This document shows positions 11,201-20,569 of a stretch of DNA of 31,694 nt, piece by piece (within the stretch, counting starts at the first letter, position 1; each line of letters starts with the position of its first letter). The DNA is from Pelargonium nanum (lineage: Eukaryota > Streptophyta > Magnoliopsida > Geraniales > Geraniaceae). Both the position numbers and the translations under genes were made by a program. The stretch spans positions 1 through 31,694 of the forward strand of contig JAYMTF010000685.1 in NCBI GenBank assembly GCA_036897485.1, given 5' to 3'. Below the pieces are notes generated by a model that ran no database searches, was not told where the DNA came from, and saw only the letters and a list, made by a program, of their open reading frames with translations.

Positions 11201-12336
11201 ATTGTTATAATTTCACACCTATTGCAGTTTGATCACTGGTCCGTCTTTCTATGAACTACTCCCTCAGTTCCACAATAACTTTTTTTCCTTTTCCCGAACA
11301 ATAAGGATAGATTAGTTAGTTCTTGACTTTTCCACATGTACCGGTCAAAACTAACTCATGTAAATGATATTATTGGCGAGTCAAGCGTCATTCTTTTTAT
11401 CATTTTTTATTATCAAAATGGACACTTCAATTCTGACAGAGGAGTAAATTGTTCTTCCCGTATCAGGAAATGAATGAAAGTGACCAGAGCCAACTGGAGG
11501 TGTATTCAAAAAGGCAGAAGTCAGACAAGGGAGATATATCTGTTCCTCCGAGTAATGGCTTGCAAAGTTCTCCAGGTAAATGTTGTTAGTCTGGTTAGAT
11601 GTGTAGCTGTTGTTGTATTCCAAGGTTTAGCGTTTACTAATTGCCCATCTTTGTCAAAGACGGCGCACTTTTGCTCCATTGAATAGAACTTCATATGGAT
11701 GTTGGAGTGCTTGATTTGGATTAAGTCTGGTTTCAAATTAAAAAATTGTTTGATCAAAATCTTGCAACTGAAAAAGATAACCATGATTGATCTAGTGTAT
11801 GTACAGTTCATATGTTTGTGTCAGAAGTACTTTGTGGTTATTGAAGTGAACTTCCATCATTAAAATTGTTATGACATACCCTTTACATTAGTGCTAACTG
11901 GATGTGATGTGCAGCAGCCTATCGAGCCTTAGTCATATTACTCCCCCTTATAGTAGTAATAAAGATATAAGATTGTAATTAACAAATAGTTTTTTATGCA
12001 ACCTCATAGTGAATTTTTGTAAAGTTATCAGATATCTTTTGATTGTTTAGTGATTCAGTTTTTTTGTGCGTGTGAATTACTTGTACTATTTGCCTATTGA
12101 CCTATTTACCTATTGAGCTGCAGACAAACCAGCAGCTCGTGAAACCAAAGCTACTAATCGTGTTGTACCAGCACATCGCAGGTTATTCAATACTCCAATA
12201 TTATGTTGTAGTTATTTCTGTATCATTCCATCATCTCTACTTATTTTCTCAGTATCTATAACATGGACATTCCATGTGCAGGGCAAGGGTAAGAGGTGTT
12301 TTGCTGCAGAATAGCGACGATGACAAAGATGACTAG
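8203..12336 (+). CDS. Probable plant PAXX-like protein of the XRCC4/XLF/PAXX superfamily (non-homologous end joining)
   Basis: Seven coding exons join in frame: 8203-8394, 8717-8828, 9625-9786, 10208-10254, 11467-11575, 12124-12181 and 12282-12336, giving 244 aa. Residues about 1-130 look like a beta-rich head domain, with segments such as KFLFYVDAP, LRVLVTDFV and ISISLVKLV. Residues about 131-175 look like a helical coiled-coil stalk. A low-complexity tail follows with a nuclear-signal-like SKRQKSDK, ending in a basic-hydrophobic-acidic tip (ARVRGVLLQNSDDDKDD). Head, stalk and a Ku-binding-like tip is the layout of XRCC4-superfamily end-joining factors; length and order are closest to PAXX (human about 204 aa). 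PAXX stabilises Ku at DNA ends. Family assignment rests on remembered patterns, so it is moderate; the exon model is strong. The upstream E2F-type site fits a repair gene. Alternatives are an XLF-like protein or an unrelated coiled-coil protein. Confidence 0.6.
10346..10455 (+). mobile_element. SINE fragment, tRNA-derived, in PAXX-like intron 4
   Basis: The segment has an A-box-like TTGGTGCAACGTTATGG, then GCTGCCTTGTGACC, a B-box GGGTTCGAGTC at about 10391-10401, and GCCTCTCTACAAAAGTAGGG. This order is typical of a widespread plant tRNA-headed SINE. No flanking duplication is obvious, so it is old or truncated. It differs from the SINE at 7570. Confidence 0.65.
11259..11444. mobile_element. 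Stowaway-like MITE in PAXX-like intron 4
   Basis: The left end reads TA|CTCCCTCAGTTCC and the right end, read inward on the other strand, TA|CTCCTCTGTCAG. These resemble Stowaway (Tc1/mariner) terminal repeats, CTCCCTCNGTC, with TA target duplications at 11257-11258 and 11445-11446. The element is 186 bp and has no coding capacity. It ends 22 bases before the start of coding exon 5 at 11467, so the branch point or polypyrimidine tract may lie in it. Confidence 0.7.
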
Positions 12337-12430
12337 AATGAAGATATAGAATCCGGTTCAGTATACTCTGTAATTATTATTTTCAGGTTTGAACTTGATA
12401 CTGTACCAAGAAAGGAGGATTGGAGTGTTT

Positions 12431-12452
12431 GGGGGGGGGGGGGGGGGGGGGG
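12431..12452 (+). repeat. Run of 22 consecutive G
   Basis: Twenty-two uninterrupted guanines lie 95 bases after the PAXX-like stop codon, probably in its 3'UTR. Runs like this can form G-quadruplexes and are hard to sequence, so the true length may differ. Confidence 0.9.
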
Positions 12453-12567
12453 ATGATTGTATCTCTTTGATAGGTTCATTGCTAATGGCTTCATAACACT
12501 GACCATGATGTCATGGATTTTTGTTCGTTCCAGCTATACTTTACATGATATTATGTGGACGAGCTTG

Positions 12568-12573
12568 AATAAA
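12568..12573 (+). terminator. Possible polyadenylation signal AATAAA of the PAXX-like gene
   Basis: A canonical AATAAA occurs about 230 bp after the stop codon, inside T-rich sequence. Plant signals are degenerate, so this is only a candidate. Confidence 0.35.
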
Positions 12574-12896
12574 ATTGACTTTCTCAATCCCTGTTTTTGC
12601 ATTGCTGTCATCAGTTATGTTCATATCTTAACTGAAAGTACATTTGATACGAAAGACTGTGGATAGGTCCAGGATCTTAATATTGTGTTTGAAATTAAAA
12701 GTTTAGAATTCTATAGAATAGCGTACAAAATACTTGCTTCACCACCTTCTGCAGCAATGAAATTTGCCTTGCATTACAGTATGAAAGTATTGCTACTTCA
12801 GGATTTACAAATGAGAGCATCAATGCTGATGTTTTCCTTTGATTGTTGATTCTGTAAGCTAGTAGATATACATCAACTGTGATATCACTTTCCATT

Positions 12897-13037
12897 TCAG
12901 CAGATGCATCCTTCATGTCTCAAAGTTTTTCTGCTCTTAGTCTGGAAAAAAGGACAGCAACTGGTAAAGAACCATCTGCTCACATGCCTGCGTGACAGAA
13001 GAAGATGTCAGACGAAGAAGCCAATAGCATGGTAAGC

Positions 13038-13080
<43 letters not shown>

Positions 13081-14015
13081 AGAGTTTGTAGATTGAATTG
13101 CTAAGTGCTAACTGCAGCATGCTGTTATAATTATTGAGCATACGAAACATTTTCTATTTTGACTTGTTTCTATAGCAATAATGTTTCAAATGGCTGGTTT
13201 ATGCTGGGAATGCTATAGAAAACTAGGAAGAGGATGATAAATTGGTGTCTCACAATCCAAATTTCAGTTATGTATAGAAAGTAAATATAATACCTGCTAG
13301 AGTTGCTGCTGCTGTGGCTACTGTTACTACTACTTCTGCTGTTGCTGATGTTATCCTTTTCCCCGATCTCAGCCTCCTTGAAAACAAAAAATCTTTTTAT
13401 CCACCCATCCTTGCTTCTATGTCTCTCAGATTCATGAAACAACGACCTTGGTGAAACCCGGGAACTATTTCCTAGAGTAGCACTCTTCTTCCATCCCAAA
13501 GAGCTTGGAAAAAACATCTTAATCAGGAAAACCTCATTATCCATACTTCCCGTCCTTGATACCGGACCTTTCCTATTGCTTTCCTTCGTTTTCTTCTTGT
13601 CTTTCTTGGTTTCATCTTCAGTGTTGAATTGAAAACTTGTCTCTTCATCTACAGGTTCCTCTTGCTCCCCTTGCAGGATATGCTGTTCCTCCACCATATC
13701 TTTGAGGGAGAGTTCAAAGCACGACTCGGGCATGTTCTGCACCATTTCCATGAGCTCTTTCCTGCCTTCTGCAATTGCCCGAGACTGCCATGTCGGGGAG
13801 GTACTGCTGTAATGGTGATTGTGAGGGAGTAAAGGAGAAGTGTAGTGATCAATTTTACGACTTCTTAACGAGTTGTTTCTTAACGAGCTGTTTCTCCACA
13901 GGGGCGGGGAGCAGACCCGGAAACCTTCTTCAACCTGTGCTTGAGTCTGAAACTCGATTGTATCGGAGGAATTCGGGTGGATCCCAGCAGCTGCTCTCTG
14001 GTGATCATGAAACAT
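12897..14015 (-). CDS. Plant-specific protein of unknown function with an ELMEMVQNMPES / ELSLKDMVEEQ core
   Basis: Two exons on the minus strand: 14015-13294 and 12987-12897, joined by a GT-AG intron at 12988-13293, give 270 aa. The conserved-looking core, at about residues 87-110, reads RKELMEMVQNMPES then ELSLKDMVEEQ. I associate it with an uncharacterised plant family. Around it are a polar N-terminus, a Glu/Lys-rich middle, a segment VFLIKMFFPSSLGWKKS and a Ser/Asn-rich run. Exon 2 supplies a Trp/Phe/Cys-rich tail (SRWFFTSCCPFF) ending GCIC. No signal peptide, transmembrane segment or enzyme motif is evident. Without splicing the frame runs on to 13170 with a less plausible hydrophobic end. 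Exon 1 is secure; exon 2 is supported only by phase and splice consensus. The gene converges on the PAXX-like gene, with stop codons about 560 bp apart. Confidence 0.65.
13037..13082 (+). repeat. Compound (TC)n(AC)n microsatellite
   Basis: About nine TC units are followed by about twelve AC units. On the minus strand this lies in the intron of the unknown-function gene, close to its acceptor, as (GT)n(GA)n. Confidence 0.9.
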
Positions 14016-14412
14016 GGCTATGGAGGAGAAGCAGCTACAGGTACAGGTGGTGTGTGGCCTAAATAATAGAAATGAGCATTTTCATGGAAAGACCAAGTCT
14101 TTGTCTTCTACACTACAAGCATTTGGCTGGAGGCTACTTAAAGTCGTTGCCGTCCGTAATGGTTCAGGTACCCATTTTCTCCCATATGTCTTTCCTTGAA
14201 TGTCCCAGTCTCATTAAGATACAACTAGTCAATTCTATTAGATTCAGTGTTATGCGAAAAGGACATAAACTAGAAATTAGAAACTATAGAATATTATAAA
14301 AACTTGATGACACGGTTGCTTATATCCTCTGGCATCGAAGAAGATTACACGAGTATATCTAATAATATTGTAAAGCATAGTCTCTGTCGTCCTAATTTAC
14401 CAACACTATGAT
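14016..14412. other. Upstream region of the minus-strand unknown-function gene
   Basis: This AT-rich sequence lies 5' of the ATG at 14015 and must hold the promoter and 5'UTR of that gene. Short plus-strand frames here are antisense or random. No specific regulatory motif stands out. Confidence 0.4.
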
Positions 14413-14547
14413 AGCGTTCGGGTTAATCTTTTTGGGATGAGAATGAGAAATAAGAATGAAATTTTCATGACAAAAACGTTGTGACAGAAACATGATCCCA
14501 TTCTTAATTCTCATTCTTTTTGTAGCGAAAAGTGTAATTCAAACGCT
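14413..14547. mobile_element. MITE-like inverted repeat
   Basis: Starting AGCGTTCGGGTTAAT and ending ATTCAAACGCT, the two arms are imperfect inverted repeats over about 45 bases each. The inner arms pair GAATGAGAAATAAGAATG with its near reverse complement. At about 135 bp and without coding capacity this fits a small non-autonomous DNA transposon. The superfamily is unclear because no target duplication is obvious. Confidence 0.6.
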
Positions 14548-16218
14548 ACTCATATGTGTTGCGAGAACTCGAAAAGTTTATGCTAACGTAACTCACAAAG
14601 TAAGACTATTAGTGATACACAACTTAAAATCTCTGGAAATTGCAGGTTAAGTTGTGATTTTGTGTTGGAAATTTGAAGAAAGTTGAAAATTAAGATGAGA
14701 ATGATAGTGGGAAGCAATAGAAATGGGTTCAATCGTGTTTGACAAGAAACAAAAATGAAGAAAATAAAGTCTTTCATTGAAAATATTGCACCAGAATTGG
14801 ACTTTTCTTTAAGGTGACGTAACATCAATTATATATATTTTGTTACAAATATTATTGTATATCATTGTTTTTGGAATTTATAGTCATTTTCGTAGTTTCT
14901 ATAATTATATTCTACACAACAGCCACCCCACCCCTCACCTCACAGTCTTGAGTATTTATTATTCATTCAAATCCAAATTTGATATAACAAAAATAAAATA
15001 AATCAAATATGTATCGTCTTTGTGTTGTTTGCCGCCACATATGGATTTATAATATAAGTGTGATCAATGATCAAATTCAAATCGGTTGGACCAAGAGTTT
15101 CGGTCTAGTCTAGGAAAATATATATTTTTTGTTTTAAAGAATAAAAATAAATAAATAAAACTCAATAATAAAATTAATCTATATGATTTGAGACTGAATT
15201 TAGTGGGTTGAATGTAAAGCAGGCCCAGTAGAGATAGGCCCAAAACAAAGGATACATTAGCACCCTCAACAATAGAAACTATAAAAGGGTGAAAAGGAAA
15301 AGAAGGTAAGGACAGACATCTTATAACTCGAGAATTAAGAGGAAGATTCGGACACTAACTTAGAATTTCGGGGGGTTTCAGTCGGGAGGAGTCTTGTTAT
15401 GTAGGACTAGACACTCGAGAAAGAAATAGAGAAGAACAAGTAGCTCATCATGAAGAATCTTGTAGCATTATTTAGAACCGAAGCACTGCAGAAGAGGATT
15501 GTGCGAAAACTGAAAGAGAAATTCTGAGCGTAACAGACGTAAGAAAGTTGTGAGAATTAGACTAGATCCGGTAGTGAGTTTCAACGAAAACAAGCATGAA
15601 GGGAGACTTAAGACCTTACTCCTGGTTCATGGATCATGCACATGTTGCTGTTAAGCGGATACTCGAATGTGTGTCCGAGAATTCATCTTAGAAAAATTCT
15701 ACTTGTGGAAAATTCGAACTAAAACTATTTAGGAAAGTCTAGAGAGAGAAAATAGAGATAAACAGTTTCAATGTAAAACATGGATCCCCTCTTACGGTTG
15801 ATGAAGTATTTATACTCAAATTAAATTTGTCACAAGTCGTCATGTGGTTGATTATTGGTGAAATGAGGTCTGCTACATAGCCCACTTTGGTGCTTAAATT
15901 CTAAACTTTTAGGCGTGCTGCCCGCATGCAGTAGGTGAGATTTGGATATCTCGTATTACCTTCGAGCGTCATGGGTAAAGTGAAGTGCCTACCACTTTGG
16001 ATTGCGTACTAGTGTCCTAATAAGGTGAGAAATTTTGATGGTAATTCGGGAGCCTTGGAGTTTTGAAGGTGACCTAAAAATGTAGAGACCTTGGAAGAGA
16101 CCCAACAAGATGAGGAGCCTTGAAAAGTATGGAGAAGTGGTGAGTAGCTCACTTTTCGATATAGTAGACTCTTGTGGAGATTAAATGCGGAAGTATTAGA
16201 ACAAATATACATACATAC

Positions 16219-16249
<31 letters not shown>

Positions 16250-16583
16250 ATCCTATGAACAATATTGCTTGCAGTTGAATTGAAATGCCCAAGATGCAGT
16301 AGAATATTAAAACACAGGTTGTCAACTCTAAGTCAAATACATACTATACATTCAAAGTGATGGACTCATGATATCTTTGGAACTTCCAGAGTCTTGCTTG
16401 CATGGTTTTGCTAAATCACGGGCACTGCATTATTTTCTCTTAAAATCTGTGAACAAATTGTGGGAATAGCTACAGTACGTACCAAAAAGATAAAGAAGAA
16501 AACAAACAAATTGCATATACGTATATAATTGGATTAAGAAGATATTTATTTCGGCAGATCCATGCATATATATAACCAAAACC
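14548..16583. other. Gene-free spacer with possible LTR-like remnant
   Basis: No credible gene is seen. Part of this region (about 15250-16170) is less AT-rich, with purine-rich tracts and a segment around 15770-15840 that resembles the transcribed end of a plant LTR. I could not find paired LTRs, a primer-binding site or polymerase codons, so this is only a suspicion. An (AT)n microsatellite lies at about 16205-16250. Confidence 0.35.
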
Positions 16584-16601
16584 ATCGACATGCATGTCGA
16601 T
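16584..16601. repeat. Perfect 18-bp palindrome
   Basis: ATCGACATGCATGTCGAT is its own reverse complement and is followed by another CGATCGATC-type palindrome. It contains the RY core CATGCATG, bound by B3 factors in seed gene promoters, though no gene lies next to it. Confidence 0.7.
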
Positions 16602-16969
16602 CGATCTTATATATGATGTTCATTTGATTTTATTAAAGTAGTCGCAGACGAGGTCAATAATTGATAAAGAGAGTCACAGACCAGTTGGCAATGCAGTGGC
16701 TGTCAAGTCTTGTGGATTCTACAGAGCTACCTATTCTATATGTGGTGAGATTTGTTTGTTTTTATGCGTTTACTCCAGCTGAGCTTTTGTAGATATTTCA
16801 TGGTTGCATTGTTGTCTTCGTATCAGAGAAAGTTTGTTTGTTTGTTGCTAAATATTTAAAAATGAGTGAAAACCAGCGACGCTCTATTTCCTAATTCCTT
16901 GTGCCGTGGCTGTAGCTGTGACGTACAGCCTTGTCCTTGTGGGTGTTGTGCGCGGTCCCATTCTGAATC

Positions 16970-17085
16970 TATAAAACCCCATTTGGCGTTTTCATTTTCT
17001 TCACTATAAACATATATACATTATGGAGTATATGCATGGCCAGCTACATCACAAGGAGTTTGGGATACAATATTGGATAAAATAA
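16970..17085 (+). other. Promoter-like TATAAAA followed by a 20-codon ORF
   Basis: A good TATA box (TATAAAA, 16970-16976) is followed 47 bases later by an ATG at 17023 that opens only 20 codons, stopping at 17083-17085. The arrangement resembles the start of a gene cut off by a later insertion, or a short-peptide or non-coding transcript. It could be chance in AT-rich DNA. Confidence 0.2.
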
Positions 17086-17248
17086 AAAATTATAAGTTGA
17101 GCTACACACCATGAGTGCCTCTTGCCTTTCAGTCCGAGACTTCACCCTACCCGACTTAATGAAAGTTGAACTCACAATCTCTCAACAGGAGATATATGTA
17201 TCTTGACTATTGAGTCATCTCCTATATTATGTACACTATTCTCACACC

Positions 17249-17302
<54 letters not shown>
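17249..17302. repeat. Palindromic microsatellite (CT)10(AT)10(AG)7
   Basis: The three simple repeats together form a nearly perfect palindrome that could fold into a hairpin. It borders the MITE-like element to its right. Confidence 0.9.
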
Positions 17303-17535
17303 TATGAGGAGTCTAAGCCAAGAATTAATTGACTTAGACTAAGCTACCACTAAAATAGTGACACCTCATTAAGACGTCTGGATCTGGGCAGGTCGATCCG
17401 CTCCCACAAATTCATTGGGTTGATATGAGTGACATTTTAATGAGTCGTCATGTTATGATTGAATTGGCTTAGGCTAAACAAAAAATAACATGATTTAGAT
17501 TCATTTTCCTCCCTCTCTATATATATATATATAGT
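17303..17535. mobile_element. MITE-like element bordered by simple repeats
   Basis: Inner inverted repeats AGTCTAAGCCAAGAATT (from about 17310) and its near complement ATTGAATTGGCTTAGGCTA (about 17457-17475) face each other. Outside them, the AT/AG repeat on the left is mirrored by CTCTCTATATATATAT at about 17513-17533 on the right. This suggests a small hairpin element inserted in, or carrying, simple repeats. It has no coding capacity. Confidence 0.45.
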
Positions 17536-18701
17536 ATACACATTCACATTCCTATTAATGATGAAAAGTGCGACCATTAAACTATTGGTGATGAAAAGTG
17601 GATTATGGCTACTTGAAAGAGTTACAGTTATTTCACAATTTGTCGATGCTAATTGTGAAATGAGTTAAAAAAAAGTGTGTGACAATTGTTTATCGACATG
17701 TTGTAATATTGTGCTAAATGTGCGAAGTACAAACATAATTTAATTAAACTTTTATCAAACAAAAGAAATTGACACATTAACAAATGCTAGCGTAACAAAA
17801 AAGTTGTTATTTTAGTAGTCACTCGATAGCACGTAAATACAAAATTGAGTTAGGTAATTATCACACCAAAATGGAAAGATAGGAATTGCCAATTGTGTTC
17901 AAAAGAGAAAACGAGTTCACGGACTGAGTTTCTGTTGAGAGTTAGGATTGGGAGATCTACAGAAACTAAAGGTTCCTTATTGACCACTCATATAAACTAT
18001 AGTTCACGGGTTCGTATAACACATTCAGACAAAATCATCTAATAAAATACTTTGTGTTTTAAACAAATAAAAACATTTAAAAAGAGAATATTTTATGTTC
18101 TTTTTCATTTTCATTAGAGCTATTTTTTTGCTCTACTTTATTTTTTCTTTGGGATTATTAATAAACTACCGCTTGTCGATAAAAATATAAAAAATAAAAA
18201 CTAAAAAGAGAATATTTTACATTTTTATCACTTGAACTTATTCACAAATAACGCGTAACTCCTCTCTAATGATTATGAGTACGGTGGGCGATTGCCATTT
18301 TAACATCGATCTTATAAGAATATTAAACGAGAGTGACATCTAGTATTTGTTTCAAAATATCGCGACATTTAATTTTTCGATAATGATAATAAATAGATCG
18401 AAGCTAGTTGATAAATTATATTTTGTTGATTAAAGATAAGAATAAACATTTTTCTTTTGAAGAAGATTAACATATGAACTCAACATCTTATATGTAAGAG
18501 GGAATATTTATGTGGGTATATGTTAAATTTGATGAAATAGTATAATTTCTTATTATAGAATCAAGTTTAATAATTTGGAGTTTTCATATTATAACTATAT
18601 TAAAGCTCTTTTGTATTCCGTCTATTACATTTATAAACTAGTTAGCTATAGACATTTTATTATGTAGTATTCACTCACTTTAAATTAGAGTAACAAGTAT
18701 T
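17536..18701. other. AT-rich spacer, nothing recognised
   Basis: No open frame, RNA gene or defined repeat was recognised in this strongly AT-rich stretch on either strand. Confidence 0.5.
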
Positions 18702-18795
18702 AGGACATGTGAGCCAAACGGTTAATGAGTTTGAATTTTCTTTGAAATCTCAGGTTCGAGCCTTTGTAGGCCTGCTGTCCCGTCGCTTATATAGA
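18702..18795 (+). mobile_element. Internally deleted SINE, same family as 25901-26101
   Basis: A tRNA-like head with B-box CAGGTTCGAGCCT (about 18752-18763) is joined directly to TTTGTAGGCCTGCTGTCCCG and TCGCTTAT. The element at 25901-26101 has the same head and tail with about 100 bases between them. This copy therefore lost its middle or represents a short subfamily. No target duplication is clear. Confidence 0.6.
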
Positions 18796-19657
18796 AAAAT
18801 TGAGTCAAGAGGAAAAATCTTTAAAATATTATATTAACTAGGGTTTATAGATATTATCTAGCTAATATAGCTTCAAATATATAACTTTATTAACACCGAA
18901 AATATTGTGTAATTAATCTTGAAAGTAAAATTTGAAAATTTCGAAACTACAAAAGAAGAAATATAATTTTATTAACAGTTTGTATTTGTAAAAGCAAAAG
19001 TAAATTTTGCTTGAATGAAAGGGTAAATTAGACCTAAAGATGTGGAGTCTAAGAAATTATCAGTGTATAAAATAATATTATGAGAAAGAATTGATGTATT
19101 AAAAACAATATAAATTAAATAAGGGGCATACAAAATTGCAACCACATATGATTTAATGAGATTTCAGCCACATATTTATCAAAGGGACCATTTTTTTTTC
19201 CTGGCCAATTATCTCAGGGTCCCATGCACATGTACTCCAAAAATGCTACTTACTAAACACTTAGATTTGCATTAAACATAACACTAGCATTCGTAGACCA
19301 AATGTTTTTATTTTTTTTTGATAAATCAAGACCAAATGTTGAGCACCTAAACTTTAGGAATTATTAGTAGGACCTATTTTATGAATTTCATTTTCATAGG
19401 TACTTTCGAGAATAATCATTTGTCGTAATGTTTTGTCCAAAATATAACGATATGTTATAGCTCAGAAACTTATAATATGTGTTGTTAATGAATCACAATT
19501 TATTGATATTATTTATTTTTATGTCAAAGAATAATATATTAAGAAGCGTCTACATTCAGGTTATTACATAACTACATACTTTGTTGGCCCATACCATAAT
19601 TTTTAACCAACAAATGCGCAAAAGCTGCTAAGTTTCTATTAACACGCAATATATTAC

Positions 19658-19788
19658 AATTTAGGTAGCTATAAAAAAGGACATATTTTATGTCCGCTAT
19701 TGCAGCTCTACAGTCCACTGATCTGCTCTAGTGATCCTCCATATCAGTCAATTTAGGTAGCTATCAAAAAGGACATGTTTTATGTCTA
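19658..19788. repeat. Direct repeat of about 39 bp
   Basis: The units at 19658-19696 and 19749-19788 share CAATTTAGGTAGCTAT followed by AAAAGGACAT and TTTTATGTC, with only a few mismatches. The right unit overlaps the end of the LINE RNase H remnant, so the left one is a partial duplication of that end. Confidence 0.75.
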
Positions 19789-20128
19789 TTAGAATACATG
19801 CTTCTTGAAACTTGTTTTGTAAAATAAAAGTGCAAACTGATAGGACCGCCTCTAGTTTTGCCTTGAAGGCGCTATTTGCTTGAGAGGGAGAACATGATCG
19901 GGCTAAAACATATTCTTGATTATCCTGCATTTCTCATCCTATTCCTGCTTTCCCACGAGAGAAAGAGCCATCACACAAAAATATGAATTCCGAATTGTCG
20001 TGACGATGTTTAAAAGTTTTTAAGGTAGTGTTATTAATAGAAGCCATGTACATTCTTAAGTTTAAAAATTTATACGTGAGTTCAAGTGAACAAAGCAAAC
20101 CATGCACCACGTTCAACATAAAACACAA
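19748..20128 (-). pseudogene. Dead RNase H-like domain of a LINE-type retrotransposon (RVT_3)
   Basis: One minus-strand frame runs from about 20128 to 19748 with a single internal TGA near 19934-19936. It contains FIFLCDGSFSRGKAGIG, then after the stop DNQEYVLARSCSPSQANSAF, then LEAVLSVCTF and ILIDIKHVLF. This matches the plant RNase H-like domain found in non-LTR retrotransposons and related orphan proteins (Asp in CDGS, Asp in ILID). Where such domains usually have Glu (FEAELEAV), this copy reads FKAKLEAV, so a catalytic acid is probably lost as well. No reverse transcriptase was found upstream, so this is a fragment. Confidence 0.7.
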
Positions 20129-20367
20129 CTAAAACCCGAAATCCTTTTCACCACCTCTGGAGAAGCCAGGCTCGAACCGAGACCTCACAACTAAAACTCA
20201 AGTGATTAATCACTAGACAAGCAAGGCTTTGGTTACATATCACTAGTTAGGAAAGAAATAATATTTCCAATGCAACCGAATCATCCAAATTGAAATTCCC
20301 ATGAAAAAAAAAATCTTAAAAAAACATAGAGAAGGTCACGTGAACAAAGCAAACCATGCAACCACGT
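20086..20367 (+). repeat. Exact 21-bp direct repeat upstream of ABCG5
   Basis: GTGAACAAAGCAAACCATGC plus a final A occurs exactly at 20086-20106 and 20340-20360. Both copies are followed within a base or two by CCACGT. The 254-bp spacing and context suggest a small segmental copy in the ABCG5 upstream region. Confidence 0.8.
20130..20240 (-). mobile_element. Probable tRNA-derived SINE fragment
   Basis: On the minus strand it reads CTAGTGATTAATCACTTGAG, then GAGGTCTCGGTTCGAGCCTGG. The second block contains a B-box (GGTTCGAGCC). A tRNA-like head of this kind is typical of plant SINEs. Ends and target duplication were not resolved. Confidence 0.45.
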
Positions 20368-20368
20368 G
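20337..20368 (+). promoter_or_regulatory. Paired G-boxes (CACGTG) upstream of ABCG5
   Basis: Two perfect CACGTG motifs at 20337-20342 and 20363-20368 lie about 200-235 bp before the ABCG5 start codon. G-boxes bind bZIP and bHLH factors and, when paired, often act as abscisic-acid or light response elements. Position near a probable transcription start supports a role, but none is shown. Confidence 0.45.
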
Positions 20369-20569
20369 CATGTGTGTATCAAATTCGAGGCTGTCATGTG
20401 TTCACAGGTCACCTCCTCCCATTTCAGCCACTCGCAAATTTCACTTCAAAATCCAAACCAAACCGCCATTAATTTCCTCTCATAAAACCCTCAAAATCTT
20501 CCAAAACAATCCACAAAAAAACCGATCACAGAGACCTTAAAAAAACACACAGAGCTCCTTCAAATTTCA

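Noticed and set aside
12900-12965. Plus-strand exon with TTTCAG acceptor and GTAAAG donor after the PAXX-like gene
   Set aside because: The PAXX-like frame already ends at 12336, and the same bases fit better as the minus-strand terminal exon of the neighbouring gene. A rare non-coding 3' exon cannot be excluded.
20397-20417. TGTGTTCACAGGTCACCTCC resembles mature miR398 with about two mismatches
   Set aside because: No complementary arm that would form a precursor hairpin is present within about 150 bases on either side, so it is treated as coincidence.
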